Source: Pelodera strongyloides
Taxonomy: Eukaryota > Nematoda > Chromadorea > Rhabditida > Rhabditidae
Direction of reading: 5' to 3'
NCBI GenBank assembly: GCA_036852015.1
Contig: JAANDG010000634.1
Coordinates: 1 to 64,000 of the forward strand
Length of the DNA: 64,000 nucleotides
A program made the position numbers and the translations under genes. Positions 37,989 to 51,000 of the stretch are shown here, one piece after another. The notes below the pieces were generated by a model that saw only the letters and a list, made by a program, of their open reading frames with translations, ran no database searches and was not told the DNA's origin. The first letter of the stretch is position 1. Each line of letters starts with the position of its first letter.

Positions 37989-40900
37989 ATGGGTAGTGTG
38001 GAACTACTGGGGATTACCGACTCGTCTGATGATCCGAGGGTATGTTTATTGGAATTTGTAATTGCTTCTTTGAAGATAATAAAAGTAATTAAGAAACTAT
38101 TCCTCTGTGAGGATGCTTAGGCTTAGGCTTAGGCGTAGTAACTGTTCCTGATCTACTGTAAAGAACAACGTTAGCTTCTAGTACTCGACTGCCCTCCGAA
38201 ATACTGCCAACAAATTTGTGGAAGCCGTTAAAATACTTGAGGACGACGACATTCTTACACACAAGGTTTGCTCGCTTTCTTATTTTGTTTGGGCGCGCGC
38301 AAAGGAACTAGCTAGACTTCCACGTGGCAGAAGTCTGGCGCCCTCGCCGCGTATTTTCCTGTGCGCCGCACACTCTTAGGTGCTCGGCACACTACACTAT
38401 CTATATCTTCAATATGAGCCAGTAATCGAATGAAAAGTTTAAAAATTAGTATGTACAACAGTGCACGCTCTTTGAATTTTGTCAGAGGAATGGATTATTT
38501 CTTTTTGTATGTGCTTGAGGGTTGCAGGATTGGAAAAAGAAGTTGGAGCACAAAGGTGATGTGTGCTACAACAAACATTTCCCTGTTGGAAAATGCTACA
38601 CTCTAAGGGTGGGTCTGCTTTATTCTGGTTACTGTAATTCAACCTCAATACGTATACTACCCTCAAGAAAATAAACGTTGACGGCTTGTCCTTTTCTTTC
38701 TAATAATAATTTATTTGTAATAATCGAACATGAGCAACGAATAAGAGCATGTGCATGAAAAGTTAATTGCAGAAGTTTTATGGGGTTTCAAAGTGTCGAT
38801 ACTACAGAATTTCTGCACGAAACATCGTTATCATTAGTTCCAAAATACAGTAATTTTCCAGCATACTTTGAAACCCCATAAACGTTCAGTCCTTGCATAT
38901 TCTTCTCCTTTCAGAAAGAATTCGCCTGTCCAGCGAAAGCTCTGTGCCAACATCATTGGGATGAAATTGAAAAGTCACCCGAATGGAATCCCTCCGTTCA
39001 TTCTGCTACAAAACACCATATAATCTCCGACCATGCAGATATCATACATGTGAGTTCATTTTTAAAGCGATATGACACGTGGTGTGAAGCCTCTGCTGCA
39101 CAACTCTCTTCTAATATATGTATTACCAATGGTTCTTCTAGATTTCCGCCCACAACTTGACGCACAGTTGGCATATAATGCAGTTGCCCATAAATACATT
39201 CATTTCCCAAACCGCCTGTTATACCGCTTTGCACGGACGTCCGCTTCCGTTTGGCTTGGTTTCTCGTGTATCCGCATGACCTATGGATTCAACAATTCTC
39301 TTTCCAGTACGCCACTTCTGATGTTGTCGTCGTGAAGGGAAGAGACTTTGTTGTCTGCCGCATGAAGAGAAAAGTGAGCTTATTTACTACGTCAGATACA
39401 TATCGATTGTGGTATTTGTCAGTTTCTTCCTCCGTGAATGTATTGTATGGCTTAAAGGAGGAGGCTCACGAGAATGAAGTGTTAAATAGTTCCCTTTTAT
39501 CGAAAGATGATGGTATTAAATTCCGAAAGACATGCTTTACAAGGCAAAAGCTTTTAATTGAAAGGGCAAATCAATATAAAACTATGAATTCTATCAAAAT
39601 TTTGGATCGTAAAAAATAGTTGATTTCCATAGTGGGCATGCAATTTTGTGCCGGCTTGCAAAATGACTTGTAAATTTGCATGTTTAGCTTTGAAGTCTAC
39701 CTTGCATACGATATGTTATTTTATTTGACTTCGAGTTCTTAGATTAATTAATTCCTCCAAACTAAAGCGCTGAACCTTATAATACTTGTTTTTTTTGAAA
39801 GATAAACCCATTATCCTTCGATAAAAGGAAACTATTTGAGCACTTCATTCTCGTGAGCCTCCTCCTTTAACTACATCACGTCAGAACATTTAGTTTATTT
39901 GTTATTCATGCTGGCACCTAGGTCAACGATGCCTGGTACGTGGTGGCGAGCAGCTTCGATAACGATGTTCCCGTCTTACCAAAGAAGAAACGGTTGGTCA
40001 TTAGTAAACAAAGTGTTATGTTCATGAATTCGATTGAAGAAAGAGACAGTATGAATAGAGGGCTAGGTAATCAACAACTACTGTACATGCGCTCTTCCCC
40101 TCCTTCGCTATTTCAAGCACATCTATACCAGACTGTAGATGTTCAACATACTTTCAATATATGAGACTACTGTAGATGTTCAACATACGTTGCAATATAT
40201 GAGAGTGTAGATGTTCAACATACGTTTCAATATATGAGATTCAACATACGTTTCAATATATGAGAGTGTAGATGTTCAGCATACGTTTCATACATGAGAC
40301 TAGATGTTCAATATACGTTCCAATATATGAGAGTTTAGATGTTCAATATACGTTTCGATATGTGAGAGTGTAGATGTTCAACATACGTTCCAATATATGA
40401 GAGTGTAGATGTTCAATATACGTTTCAATATATGAGAGTGTAGGTGTTCAACATACGTTTCAATATATGAGATTCAACATACGTTCCAATATATGAGAGT
40501 GTAGATGTTCAACATACGTTTCAATATAGGAGAGTGTAGATGTCCAATATACGCTCCAATATATGAGACTGTAGATGTCCAATATACGTTTCAATATAGG
40601 AGAGTGTAGATGTTCAACATACGTTTCAATACATTTCCCCACTCTTTAGTGCCTGGGTAAACGTAATCGCCGGGCGCTTCTGTCCTCTCAAAAACGACGC
40701 CAACCGTTGTACTGTCGACTACCTGGTTTCCGTTGAATTTCCAGGCATTTCCATTCCAAAATCGGTTAGTTTATCAGTTGTAATGTTTCTCGGGGCCTAG
40801 AATGTAATTCCGAACATCTAGAAAGTCACCAAATTCTCTCATCAGCCAAATGATTAATCCCCTTGAGCTGCCTAAAATCTGGGTTTCTGAAGTAATACTC

Positions 40901-41019
40901 TCGACCATATATTCCTTCAGGTTCTGAGCACGAACATTGCCGAAATGGTGATCAAAGACGCGAGATATGCAGCCAAACATCTCGAGAAGTTAGCATCCGA
41001 AGGCAAGAAATTGGAGTAG
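37989..41019 (+). CDS. START-domain lipid-transfer protein (STARD1/STARD3-like)
   Basis: Eight exons encode 233 residues: 37989-38039, 38182-38265, 38528-38608, 38915-39049, 39308-39373, 39922-39992, 40650-40764, 40921-41019. Nearly the whole protein is one START domain, a hydrophobic pocket that carries a lipid such as a sterol. Support: SPEWNPSV followed by SDHADIIHYATSDVVVVKGR then DFVVCRMKRK, WVNVIAGRFCPL, the strand CTVDYLVSVEFPG with IPKSVLS, and a C-terminal amphipathic helix (IAEMVIKDARYAAKHLEKL). The closest remembered pattern is the cholesterol-binding STARD1/STARD3 group. It lacks the STARD3 MENTAL membrane domain, and no mitochondrial presequence is visible, so a cytosolic stand-alone START protein is inferred. 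The first exon holds only 17 residues; its ATG follows an AG and may sit just after a non-coding exon. Confidence 0.88.
38778..38882. mobile_element. Short inverted-repeat element, family E
   Basis: TTATGGGGTTTCAAAG and its exact complement CTTTGAAACCCCATAA bound 105 bases inside a START gene intron. Only one copy is seen. Confidence 0.65.
39452..39870. mobile_element. TTAA-flanked inverted-repeat element, family D
   Basis: TTAA at both ends; inside, AGGAGGAGGCTCACGAGAAT and ATTCTCGTGAGCCTCCTCCT are exact complements. The inverted arms continue through GAAGTG and a CTTTTATCGAAAGATGATGG / CCATTATCCTTCGATAAAAG region, about 60 bases each. At 419 bases it is the longest of the TTAA elements here, still non-coding. 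A related CTCGTGAGCCTC sequence lies near 6984. Confidence 0.88.
40122..40640 (+). repeat. Minisatellite of about 33-35 bp in a START gene intron
   Basis: Some fifteen imperfect copies of GTAGATGTTCAACATACGTT plus TCAATATATGAGAGT. Variants include CAATATACG for CAACATACG and loss of the GTAGATG half. It ends nine bases before the acceptor of exon 7. Confidence 0.93.
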
Positions 41020-41240
41020 AGCTATCTACGTCGCTGCGTAAACTCCTTGTTTCAAGCATAAGTCAGCTAATTATAATGAACATTGTTTTTTTCATACATT
41101 AATATCTCTCTATGAACGATCCTCTGTACTATACTTTCCCCATGATGGGAACCTACACCACACGACGATTCAATAACAACAACTCTTAGTAAATTGTATT
41201 ATTCCAAAGTTAATTACTACTATTCACAATGGTGAAAACG

Positions 41241-41259
41241 AATAAAACAATCAAATAAA
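41241..41259 (+). terminator. Candidate polyadenylation signals, START gene
   Basis: Two AATAAA hexamers (41241 and 41254) lie 222-235 bases after the START gene stop. Confidence 0.35.
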
Positions 41260-41844
41260 GTTAAAAGAATAGCACAAAGTAAAAGGATATGTTCAATAGC
41301 GAATTATTGGCATTTGTTATAAGTAATGAAACTGAGCAAAAGCACTATTTTTGATGATTGGTAGAGTAAGTCTTACAAGGAGCGGACACCAAATGTTGAG
41401 CCTTATCACTTAGCTACGAAACATACGCGATGGTCCATTCAGTGTGCCGACTCCTCGTCAGTACATAAATATAAGATGGTTCTCCATAAAAAGAACTCGC
41501 TTAAAAATTATAAGCAACATGGCAATTAATTAACGTCACTGCAATAATTTAGATGCAAACTAGATACGCACTTTATCGTGGCAGAGAAAAGAGTAAGGCA
41601 CATAAGCGGCTACTTGCATGTATTATCCACACAAGAATATTAAGGTTTGCTAGTACAAGTAGTGCAGGTCTTAAATGTTCGTTTCGTAGTTAGGTTTCGC
41701 AAATCGACACCGATATAAATACATCAGACTATAAAAGTGTATAATGGATTTTCCTTCACCATTACTTATCAGGCACCACAATTAAGAGTAGAAATGGCAC
41801 GTCGGTGCTATTATGAGATTGCGATATTGACTCAAGATTCACTA

Positions 41845-42036
41845 AATTGAAATACAGAGCAGTCAGGATCACTAAAGAGGTACAACATCCGCTTTTTAAA
41901 CAATACGATGAATCACTGTATCCCTACGTATTTACGCTAAATGAGCTCGAAGTGAGCTCGTTTTTTATTCTAATTATACTCGTTTACGATGCACGGAATA
42001 CAGTCTTCAAAAAATTCGTTTCAAAAACCGGGTGTT
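41845..42036. mobile_element. Diverged TTAA-type element, family A, copy 5
   Basis: The core is recognisable (CTACGTATTTACGCTAAATGAG, GTGAGCTCGTTTTTTATTCT) and the right end still reads CGTTTCAAAAACCGGGTG. Terminal TTAA and the GCGAAAT ends are lost, so this is an old copy. Confidence 0.5.
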
Positions 42037-42083
42037 ATACCGGTCTAAACCAGGTCTGCATCAAACCTCCCCGGACTATCAAT

Positions 42084-45000
42084 TCATACATCCTCCCCAT
42101 TTCTATCGTAGCGGGCCTTGTTGACGAAGGCCAGTTTCGATCGTGCCTCCATCAGTTCTCGTTCTTTGCGGAGGACCTGCGAAGTTATCGAATGATGAGA
42201 CCACAGGAGAATATTCATACATCATACATATTCATGTTGAGATATTTTCGGTTCAGCAATAGAACCATTCCCAAACACGACAACACCTCCCACTACGGAT
42301 TAGAAAGCCTATTGATTCGGAAATTCATGAGTAAGAGCAAGCTTCGATTATCTGCTCAACTATGTACTTCACTTGTTTCTATGCGGAAACATTACGAATT
42401 TCGAGAGCAGATCTACACACGTGAAAATCCCTAATGGAACGTTGCATAGACATTGTTTGAATTTTCATCCTCGTATGCACACCTTTTGGTGTATTTAATA
42501 AATTAATAAATACCGTACCTGTTCCTGTGCGTCCATGACCTGTGCAATTCCCGATACGAGACGGTCCGAGATCACAATTGCTCTCTCGTCTTCAGCAAAG
42601 GCCGACTGACGGGCTGAGGCGACCAGACGCTCGGTGGCCGTTTTCACCGCATGACCTGTAATGTTGAGCGGGTTAGTTAGTTAGCCGAGTAGCCCCGTAC
42701 CTTACTTCATACACTTTCCACCGCCCTCTCTCTCTCTCACTTAAACCAAGTACCTTCCGACTAACTAATGAGAACTATTGGAAGCATTAATGCAAACACG
42801 CTAAACTATAAATCTTAAAATTAAGAAATAAAGGTAACAAACGAACCAGCCGACTGTAGTCTTAGCCTTGCCTGGCTGTCCATGTCCGCTTTCACATTGC
42901 ATGCCACAAGTAGTTGTGCAGTGGATGCTGCCACTTGCTTGGCCGCTGAGATCAGTTTCTCCTCGGAGACCTGACCCTGCACCAGGGCATTGGCAGCCTC
43001 GCACAGCTGATGCACTGCTGCCACGACGAATTTGGCCGCCGAGATCAGGCCTTCAGACCATTGGTAGTCGTCGGAACCTGCTGCGGGACGAACTTCCATT
43101 CTTCCTGGAAAATTAAAGGGAATTTAGACCTGCAACTCGGCCACACTGCTTTTAGGACCTCTACGGATGGTCATCCATCCCGGAATAAAGACATAGCTAA
43201 AGCTAACTTGCAACAATTCCACCGTACCTTGAGCAATTAGTTCGCGTTGCGCTGAAGACGCGGCTCGTACCAGAATCTGGACTGCCGATGTGATTGACTT
43301 GGCCGCTGAGAGGATCTGCTCGTCGAACGTCAGGCTTTCGTCGACGCGCTGAAATGCAACAATATAAGAATCAATTATTAGCCTAATATACTTAATATCT
43401 AATAACACCCAAAGACAATCCCTATCACCAAACGAAGCACTATTTCCATTCCAACCACCACAAGTCACAATACAACATCAAAACTTCCCTTAAGGTAAAA
43501 GCTTGTGTTAGCTCACTTATGAGGGGGGAGCGGGGCTCGGACAAAGCTCCCACACTACGTAATATGGCCGGGCTCCGATAGGTCTGATATATTGGTTGGC
43601 CAATCAACAACCCAAGAATACCAGACATATCAGAGCCAAATTTTGAAGAGAGAGAGAAAGAGACAAAAACGAAACGTGCACGATGATAAACTACACATAT
43701 TCAAGATCCACCAACGCTACAAAGTGCACTACAAAAGACAACAATATATCGGCACGCAAAACAAGGTCCAGGGTCCATGCCAAAGAACAGTGGCCGTAAG
43801 CACAAAGTCGAGAGTAGCCTCTAGACTCTCCCCCCAAGCCTCCCAGGCCTCCCGCGGGAGATAAGATATAAAAAATGCCCGAGGAAATTCCCAATTTCGT
43901 GACTACGTGCATACGGCTACAGGTCAGTGAATGCGCGTCACCCGCCGGACGTCGATAGGTCTGATTCCAAGGTTGGCCAGATACACAACCCAAGAATACC
44001 AGACATATCAGCGTCCGGCGGGGACATTCACCTCATAAGGCGGGATTGGGGAAGGGGAAGGAATCAACATAAGCTGTCTAGCTCCTTAACTCATTGACAT
44101 CATATTTCAAGCAGAAGAAAAAAAAACAGGCCAATTTGGAAACAATGAACCTAATGCTTGCTACACGTCAGACGGCCGTTCACCAACACACAGGAGCTCT
44201 CCTTAGGCTAACGAGTGCTCTGGACCTCTTCTGCTCCCGCACTCTTTACGCACTCTTTAGCTCCCTGGGGAAGCCAGGGGGGTCCCTGCGTGTTGGTGAA
44301 TACGGCCTCTGAATAAACGTTGTATATCATTGTAATTACATCTTTATAATCATTAGCTATACAATCAAATTACCGGTTGCTGTGGCCTTGGTCGCAGTTC
44401 TGCCAACTTGCTCGCCGCAACTTCGATCGAGTGTGCCGCACCCATCAGTTCATTCTCGGCGATCACGGTCGGGTCGGAGGCGTCAACCCACGAGTCTCCC
44501 TACAATTAAATATGATTAAGTTCTATTACCCCTCCATATATTTCTTTCCTCTCACTCTGTCTCCACACTTTCCTTCTTTCTTCTCTCCATCTCTGCCTCT
44601 TTCACTTTCACTCTCCCTCTCTAATCTCCTTCTCTGCCTCTCTCTCACTCTCTCTTCTCTTCTTCTCTCTCTCTCTACCTCTCTCTCTCTAGCACCTTGT
44701 GTTTGAAATTAATAACCCTCTACGTTTCTTACCTTGAGTATCTCCGCACATCCAATCAGATCACCCACGGCCTTGGCCACAGACCTCGATGTGTCGAGGA
44801 GTGCATTCCTAGCAGATGGATCGTTCTGGGTGAGCATCGTGTGCAGTGACATGAGCAGGTTGCGCACCTGGCCAGCAACCTCGCGACCCGCATCCAGGGT
44901 ACGGTAGCGGGCTTCCGGGTTCTCTGCCTCGGAGGCAGCACTGCGAGCAGTCTGCAGCAGGTCGGTGATTGCAGCCCTGAAAGTCGATGATAAGTAAGAT

Positions 45001-48000
45001 AAGAGGACTTTATCCAAAGTTCAGGCTTCACGTTTAATAAAAGCTTTAAAGCGAAATACTGGCCGGTTTTTGAAATTAGCATAAATATGTAAGAATTCAG
45101 TTGTCCACGATGCGTTTCAAAAACTGGCCGGTATTTCGCTTTAAACTCCACAAAACTTAATTTTCTCCATCTAAAATCATCTAACGAGCTAACTGCAAAC
45201 CAAACTATCAAAACCAATTAGCCAACCAACCTAGCCAGGTTGGCCGCCGCAATCACATCGGTCTGGTTGAGTGAGCTGGCAGCACCTGCCACCTTGGCAG
45301 TGGCATCAGTGACTCTCCTTGTGGCCCGTGCCAGGTGTTCGGGAGTTGCTCCCCCAGATGGTCCTTCGCCAGTCTCGGAGTCGAAGGACTGCAAAAAAAA
45401 GGGGTAACTTTTGAACATCTCTGGGTAATTATGAAAAGACCCACATTTTGAAAGTAGACCGGAAAAATCAGGGAAAAGGCGCTCAAAGCAGATCGAAAAA
45501 TCCCCAAAGTTGAAAGTATGTAACTTAGAAGCAAAAAGGCAGCATTAAAAAATAGAAAGATAGTCCCAGAAAAGGAATGAAAAAAAGTCGAAAATTAAAA
45601 GGAAATGTTTAGACAAAAACAACTGGTCCCTTGTACCTCAATTACAACCTCCATCATGTGTCTGTTAAATGATATGCCCTGAATGCAAACTTTTATTTTC
45701 TAATGTCACATCAACTCGAGTCATTTTGAAGGTATTTTTCAAGCAAGTTCCCATAAAAAAGGGCAAAAAAAGAAGAGAAAACAGATAAAAGTAGAAAAGT
45801 TGAAAATATTTAATCACCGTAGCATCCCAGTAAACAGTGGTCGTCTGCAATGGATGAATAAGAGAAAGTTGTATCAGAACAATATTCTCGCCTTGACTCT
45901 ACTCAGCAATATAGGCACAGCCTGGCACACAATGTACACAAAACATCACAGGTTCCAAAACCACGCACCAGACCCCTTTAAACACTACCGTACCTTGAGT
46001 TCGCTAGCGATGGCTTCGATGGCCGCTTCGAGTGCCCGAGTTCCCCTTTGCTGCTCGTTCTCCACGCTCTTGACAGTCTTGAGTAGTGAGGTGACGTTGA
46101 AGACCATCTTCTTGGCGGCGTCCTTCAGCTTGCCCATGGCCGGATCTTGCAGGTTGTGTCCGGAGGCATTCTTGGTCGCCTGGATCAGCTCGGAGAGCGC
46201 GGCAGCGACGTCGCGAACGGCATGGATGACAAGGACCTGAAAACAGAACTTTGAGTTCTTTTCAAAGAAATTGATATAAAATCATTATCATGTCACAAAC
46301 CCATGCTCAGTACAATCAATTTAATTCACTCGAAAAAAACTTGGAATCAACTTCTGAGCAATCAATTTGTGGTTAGTACAAATATTCCTCCGCAATAATG
46401 CATCAAAGTAATTAGGGTATTTGGACGCAATTACCTGCGCTTCCGAGTTGTCAGCGCTGAGAGAAACAGCTCCATTCTTCACCGCATCCGAAAGGTTGAC
46501 AATGGTGCGGACAGCGTTCTGGGCGGCAACGGCCAGCTGCTCCTGATTGGAGGCAGCTCCCGCGACCAGAGCCTTGGTATCCTCGACTAGAGCCTGAAGG
46601 GAATATACATAAATTCATTTCAATTCACGATTTAAACAACTAGAAACTGACCAATGACCAAACAAAACGTCATCGCATCTAACGTCTAACGCGTAAGTAA
46701 ACTCATAGATAACAACGAGGAGATAAACCAACCTTGGCAGTCTTGAGGATGGCATCCCGATGTTGGTTGAACTCTCTCGGTTCTCCGGCCGGGTTCAGGG
46801 TTCCCGATGTGGCGAACAGGATCGTGGTGTCCAGGTCTCCAATGATGCCCGAGACAGTGTTGGCTGCCATGATGCAGGCCTGGGTTCCACGGCTGCCCTC
46901 GTGCAGAGCTGCGAGAACCTCGGCAACACGATTGATGACGGTCTGGAATCGAACAGGTTTAAAAATGGTTACTGTCAGTGAGTAAAATACAAGGGATTAA
47001 AGTGGAAACGGCACAAAAACACTATTAAAGCGATATGAAACGTAGGGTGCGAAACTATGCTGGACATTCCTTCTTGTGCCATTGTATTACCCCGGCACGG
47101 AATGGCATCTAATTAGCATACAATCCCCAAAAACACGTCGACATTTTTAACCATCACTACATATAAACACAGGTACGACTGTTCCACTCACATTGCTCTG
47201 CTGGGTGATCTCCCTCTTGATCCTCTCATCTCCTGGGTGGGCCCTCCTATGTCCGGCCACCTTGACCAGTTCGATGCAGGCAGTGCCCAACTTCTGCACG
47301 GCCACCTTCAGTTGTTGGGCGAGGTTGGGCGAAGACAGCATTGAGACGGCGACGCGGCTGTCTTGGGCCAGCGATCTGCAAACATTGCAATACACTGCAT
47401 ATATAACTCTTTATTCGCTTAATAAAAATAAACACATATACAGTGACGAATGCAGCCTCGCACAGCAATGCATGCCGTCATCCTTAAATACCCAATTGTT
47501 CAATGAAGTCCCTAGCTAGAAATCACTACGCTAGGATTAAAATGATCAACAAAATTATCGTTTTTTTACTAACAAGGAACTATACGTCACCCTACAAGTC
47601 AGTAATACTTTACAACCTAACCTCTAAAACTATCAGTACGACTCCCTCACCTGTACTTCTCCGACAGGGTCAGCGACTTGTGTCCCAGATGCTGGGGCTC
47701 CGTGAATGGGATGTCCTGGGCGGTCTTCCTGATCTCCTCCAACAACTGGGTCATGCGGGTCTGCGACTCGGCAAACGATCCGCCGGCGGTCGTCGTGGTC
47801 GTGTCATCGGTGATGGCTATCGATCGCGAGATCGTCTCCACCATTCCCTGCATCACGCCTGCAAAGGAAAAAAAAATATTTTTAAAATTGAACCAACATG
47901 CTCACAAGTAGCTGCTCAAACTGAACACTCTTTCGTTACACTTTCATGACGTTACCGTTAATTGCGCTGACGCGTGCACCGGTGCACCTCACTTCATATA

Positions 48001-51000
48001 TGTTTTGCATCCGGTCTACACAAACTACCAGAGCAGAAAATCGTTGGAAAATCAAAACAACAACTGTAACTCACCCTGATCACTGCTGATCGTGCCCACA
48101 GTGTTTCTCATGTCCGTGAGTGCATCCTTCAGCTGAGCCGAAGCTTCGTCCACGCGGGAATGCGCTTCGGTTGCCTAAAGTTAGTAGATAAAAACTGTGT
48201 ATTAGTCTAATAGTCGGTAACGCATGGGCCAGTAAGTCAGACGTGGGTTCGATTCCCAGACTGCCACTCCTCCAATACCCTGTGTTTCACTTACCAAATA
48301 TCGTCGTCAAAAAGTTGTTTGAACAACATTCCCACGGCCGCCAATAACAAATGTTTCAGTCACATAATATCGCTGTGAAAGTGTTACTTGTCATAAATAT
48401 CTATGTTCAAATCAAAAACAAACCTTCGGGTTGCCTCCACTGTCTCTGCAGGCGTACATCATCTGCAGTTCAGCTTCAACCACAGTGCGGCACTGCTCGT
48501 AGAGTTGGACCTGGAAAGAAGGCACAAATACTACACTATAAAGCAGTACCATTTGCACGGAATAAAATAGGGTACTGTACACTACACTATAAACGATGTT
48601 TAATACACCAATGTTTCATTTATACTCTGGCCCGCAGGCAGGCACACAGCGCGGATATGCGAATCCGCGTACGCGGGAAAAGATTGCAATTTTGCATTGA
48701 AAAACTCGAGACAGAGAGAAACAAGCCCACCCTCTTTTCTGCGTCTCCGCCTTTCCCATGTCAAAAAGCCATCTCTTTCCGCTGCGCGCCTGAGAACGTA
48801 GTAGGGAAATGAAATAAGGATATCAGTTCTCACCTGGTTTCTGCTGTCCACCGAAGTCGCCGCTGCTTCGCATGCAGATTGCACAAGTGGCTGAGTGAGC
48901 GACCAGTGCTCATCGACATGGTGAGCGAGCTCTTCGCTCTGAAAAGATACACAGTAAATCAGCACATCAAAATTGCAGCACACACCTTCATTCGAAAAAC
49001 CTGTCATGACTCGTCAGGGCATAGAACTCCGGAAACGCGTATTTATTTGCCTGTCAATATGATCAATATTTGTTCTTCGAACCCAATTAGGTGAGAGCAG
49101 CAAGTGCACTTAGTATGCAAATCTCGGAGTTGGTTGGCGCAAACTCTCCCTTCGCCTGAACCTGAACTACAAGCTACAATCATGGGCAATTCAGACTCCC
49201 CCACCCACCTTGTTGATGGCTGCCGATCTGAGCTGGTCAACCTTCTCGTGCAGGCTCTGGGTGCAGTGCAGGATCTGCTGCAGGACTCTCTTCTCGGTCG
49301 TCGTCGATTGTGTCCTCTGATTCGTCTGGCCACAGTTCTCCAGCATACTGCGCTCCACATCGGTGATCAACTGCAAACACATGGGAGTAAGTATTGGGAG
49401 AGTTAGAGACATGTTGCGCACTTTTCTATACAACTGCTCAATTTAGCGCAACTTTTGCGCACCTAAGTGCTTTCATGTTAGACTTAAACCGACCAAAGGT
49501 TGAAGTAGTCCCTATTCTATTTTACAAGTTGGTCCACATTAACACTGGTCTAGTCACAATGGACATAAACAAAGACAAAACATCGGACAGCAACAACTCA
49601 CCGTAGTAGCCTCAACAAAGGACTCACTAGAAACGCAACAGAACATAAACGAATGATCCCAAAATGTACTGTACAAATATGCATACATACTCTACGCATG
49701 CCTTTGGATTGGCTCAAGCTCAGACTATCGTGGAGTGACCTAACAAATCCAAGTTTCAGTGAAACACACAGCTGGAACCTGGAACACTATTTTGGGCCAC
49801 AATGCTAAGGGACTGATGCCCTGGTTATCACAGTATGCACTCACATGCTCCAGCTGTCTGATGGTCCTGTCCAGTTCGGTCTGTCCGGGTGCGGCGTCGC
49901 GAATCGCAGCAACCAGCCGTTTGATCGACTCACTGACTCCCTTCGAGTTGTCAGCCAGTCTCTGCCAGGTGTGCGCGTCCTTCGGGGCGACAGCCAGTTG
50001 TTTGGCAGTGCTGAAATTCATGTAATATGCAAATCTGGCCCTCTAACACGAAACCTACAGTAGTCTAAATAAACTCAACAAAAGACGAATGCTCAGATCT
50101 CCATAATATTCCCCGTACCTGATCATCTCGCACGAGCTCTCCAGCATGGACCTGGTGGATCCCAACACCGGGATCTGGGCGTCTCTGCCAGCCGGGCTAA
50201 TCTTCGCCGGCACCGCGCTAAAGTCCGGATTCTGTACATAGGTCTCCAGTTGTTCGGTTGCTGATCGCAAGGCAGATGCAGCAGTGCTGCACGCGAGCTG
50301 GTTTTCACGGACAGGTTGCCTTAAAGGAAAAATAATCAATAATCATCTACCCCTCCTTTCAAAGTTGCCGAAATAACAGTACTAATTCTGTCATTGCAGC
50401 CTCTGTAAATAACTCGTAATCAATAAGTGGTTGCATTACAGTAATAGCAAAAACAAAGGAATCTAGTAAACCGAGAAGAATCATTAAAATCTCCCACCTG
50501 GTTAGTGACTTGACACTGTTGATCAGATTCGACGTGTACGACGCCACATCCTTGGCATAGTTGCCCAGCTGCTTCCTGACCACCACGCTCGACGTCTTCT
50601 CCGATGCCTCGCGGCACATGTTCACCATTGCCGATGTGTGCTTGGCCACCATGGAGGCGTCATCCAGAAGCTCTGGCTCCGAGTACTCCTGGTACTCGAT
50701 TCTGTCGCACGCCTCCTTGACAATCACTGCGCTTCTGACAACACGGGACGCATCGATGACAGCGGTCTTGCCTCTGACACTCTTCGGGTGTGCGACACCG
50801 ACCAAGTAGGCACTCTGGGCCGCACTCTCCGCAAGACTGCACACAGCAGTGGCCGAGTGACGGACCGACTCGCACAGACTGCGGGTGTCAACCGCCTTGG
50901 CATGTCGCGCAATGCCGGTCATTGCCTCGCCCAAACGACGGGCTTGTTCGGTAACCTGAAAGGAAAGCAAGGCTAGTGCAAAAATCCAGTGGCGCAAAAA

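Larger units (their letters stand above)
41020..42083. other. Intergenic between convergent START gene and talin
   Basis: This holds the two 3' UTRs in opposite directions. On the plus strand AATAAA occurs at 41241 and 41254, possible signals for the START gene. A diverged family A element occupies about 41845-42036 and so probably forms part of the talin 3' UTR. Confidence 0.55.

Noticed and set aside
41847..42434. 195-codon plus-strand frame
   Set aside because: It overlaps a diverged family A element and the last talin exon on the opposite strand. Its sequence has no family likeness, while the minus strand encodes conserved talin.
48200..48270. Functional tRNA gene
   Set aside because: Only a B-box-like T-arm can be drawn; acceptor and D-arm do not pair.
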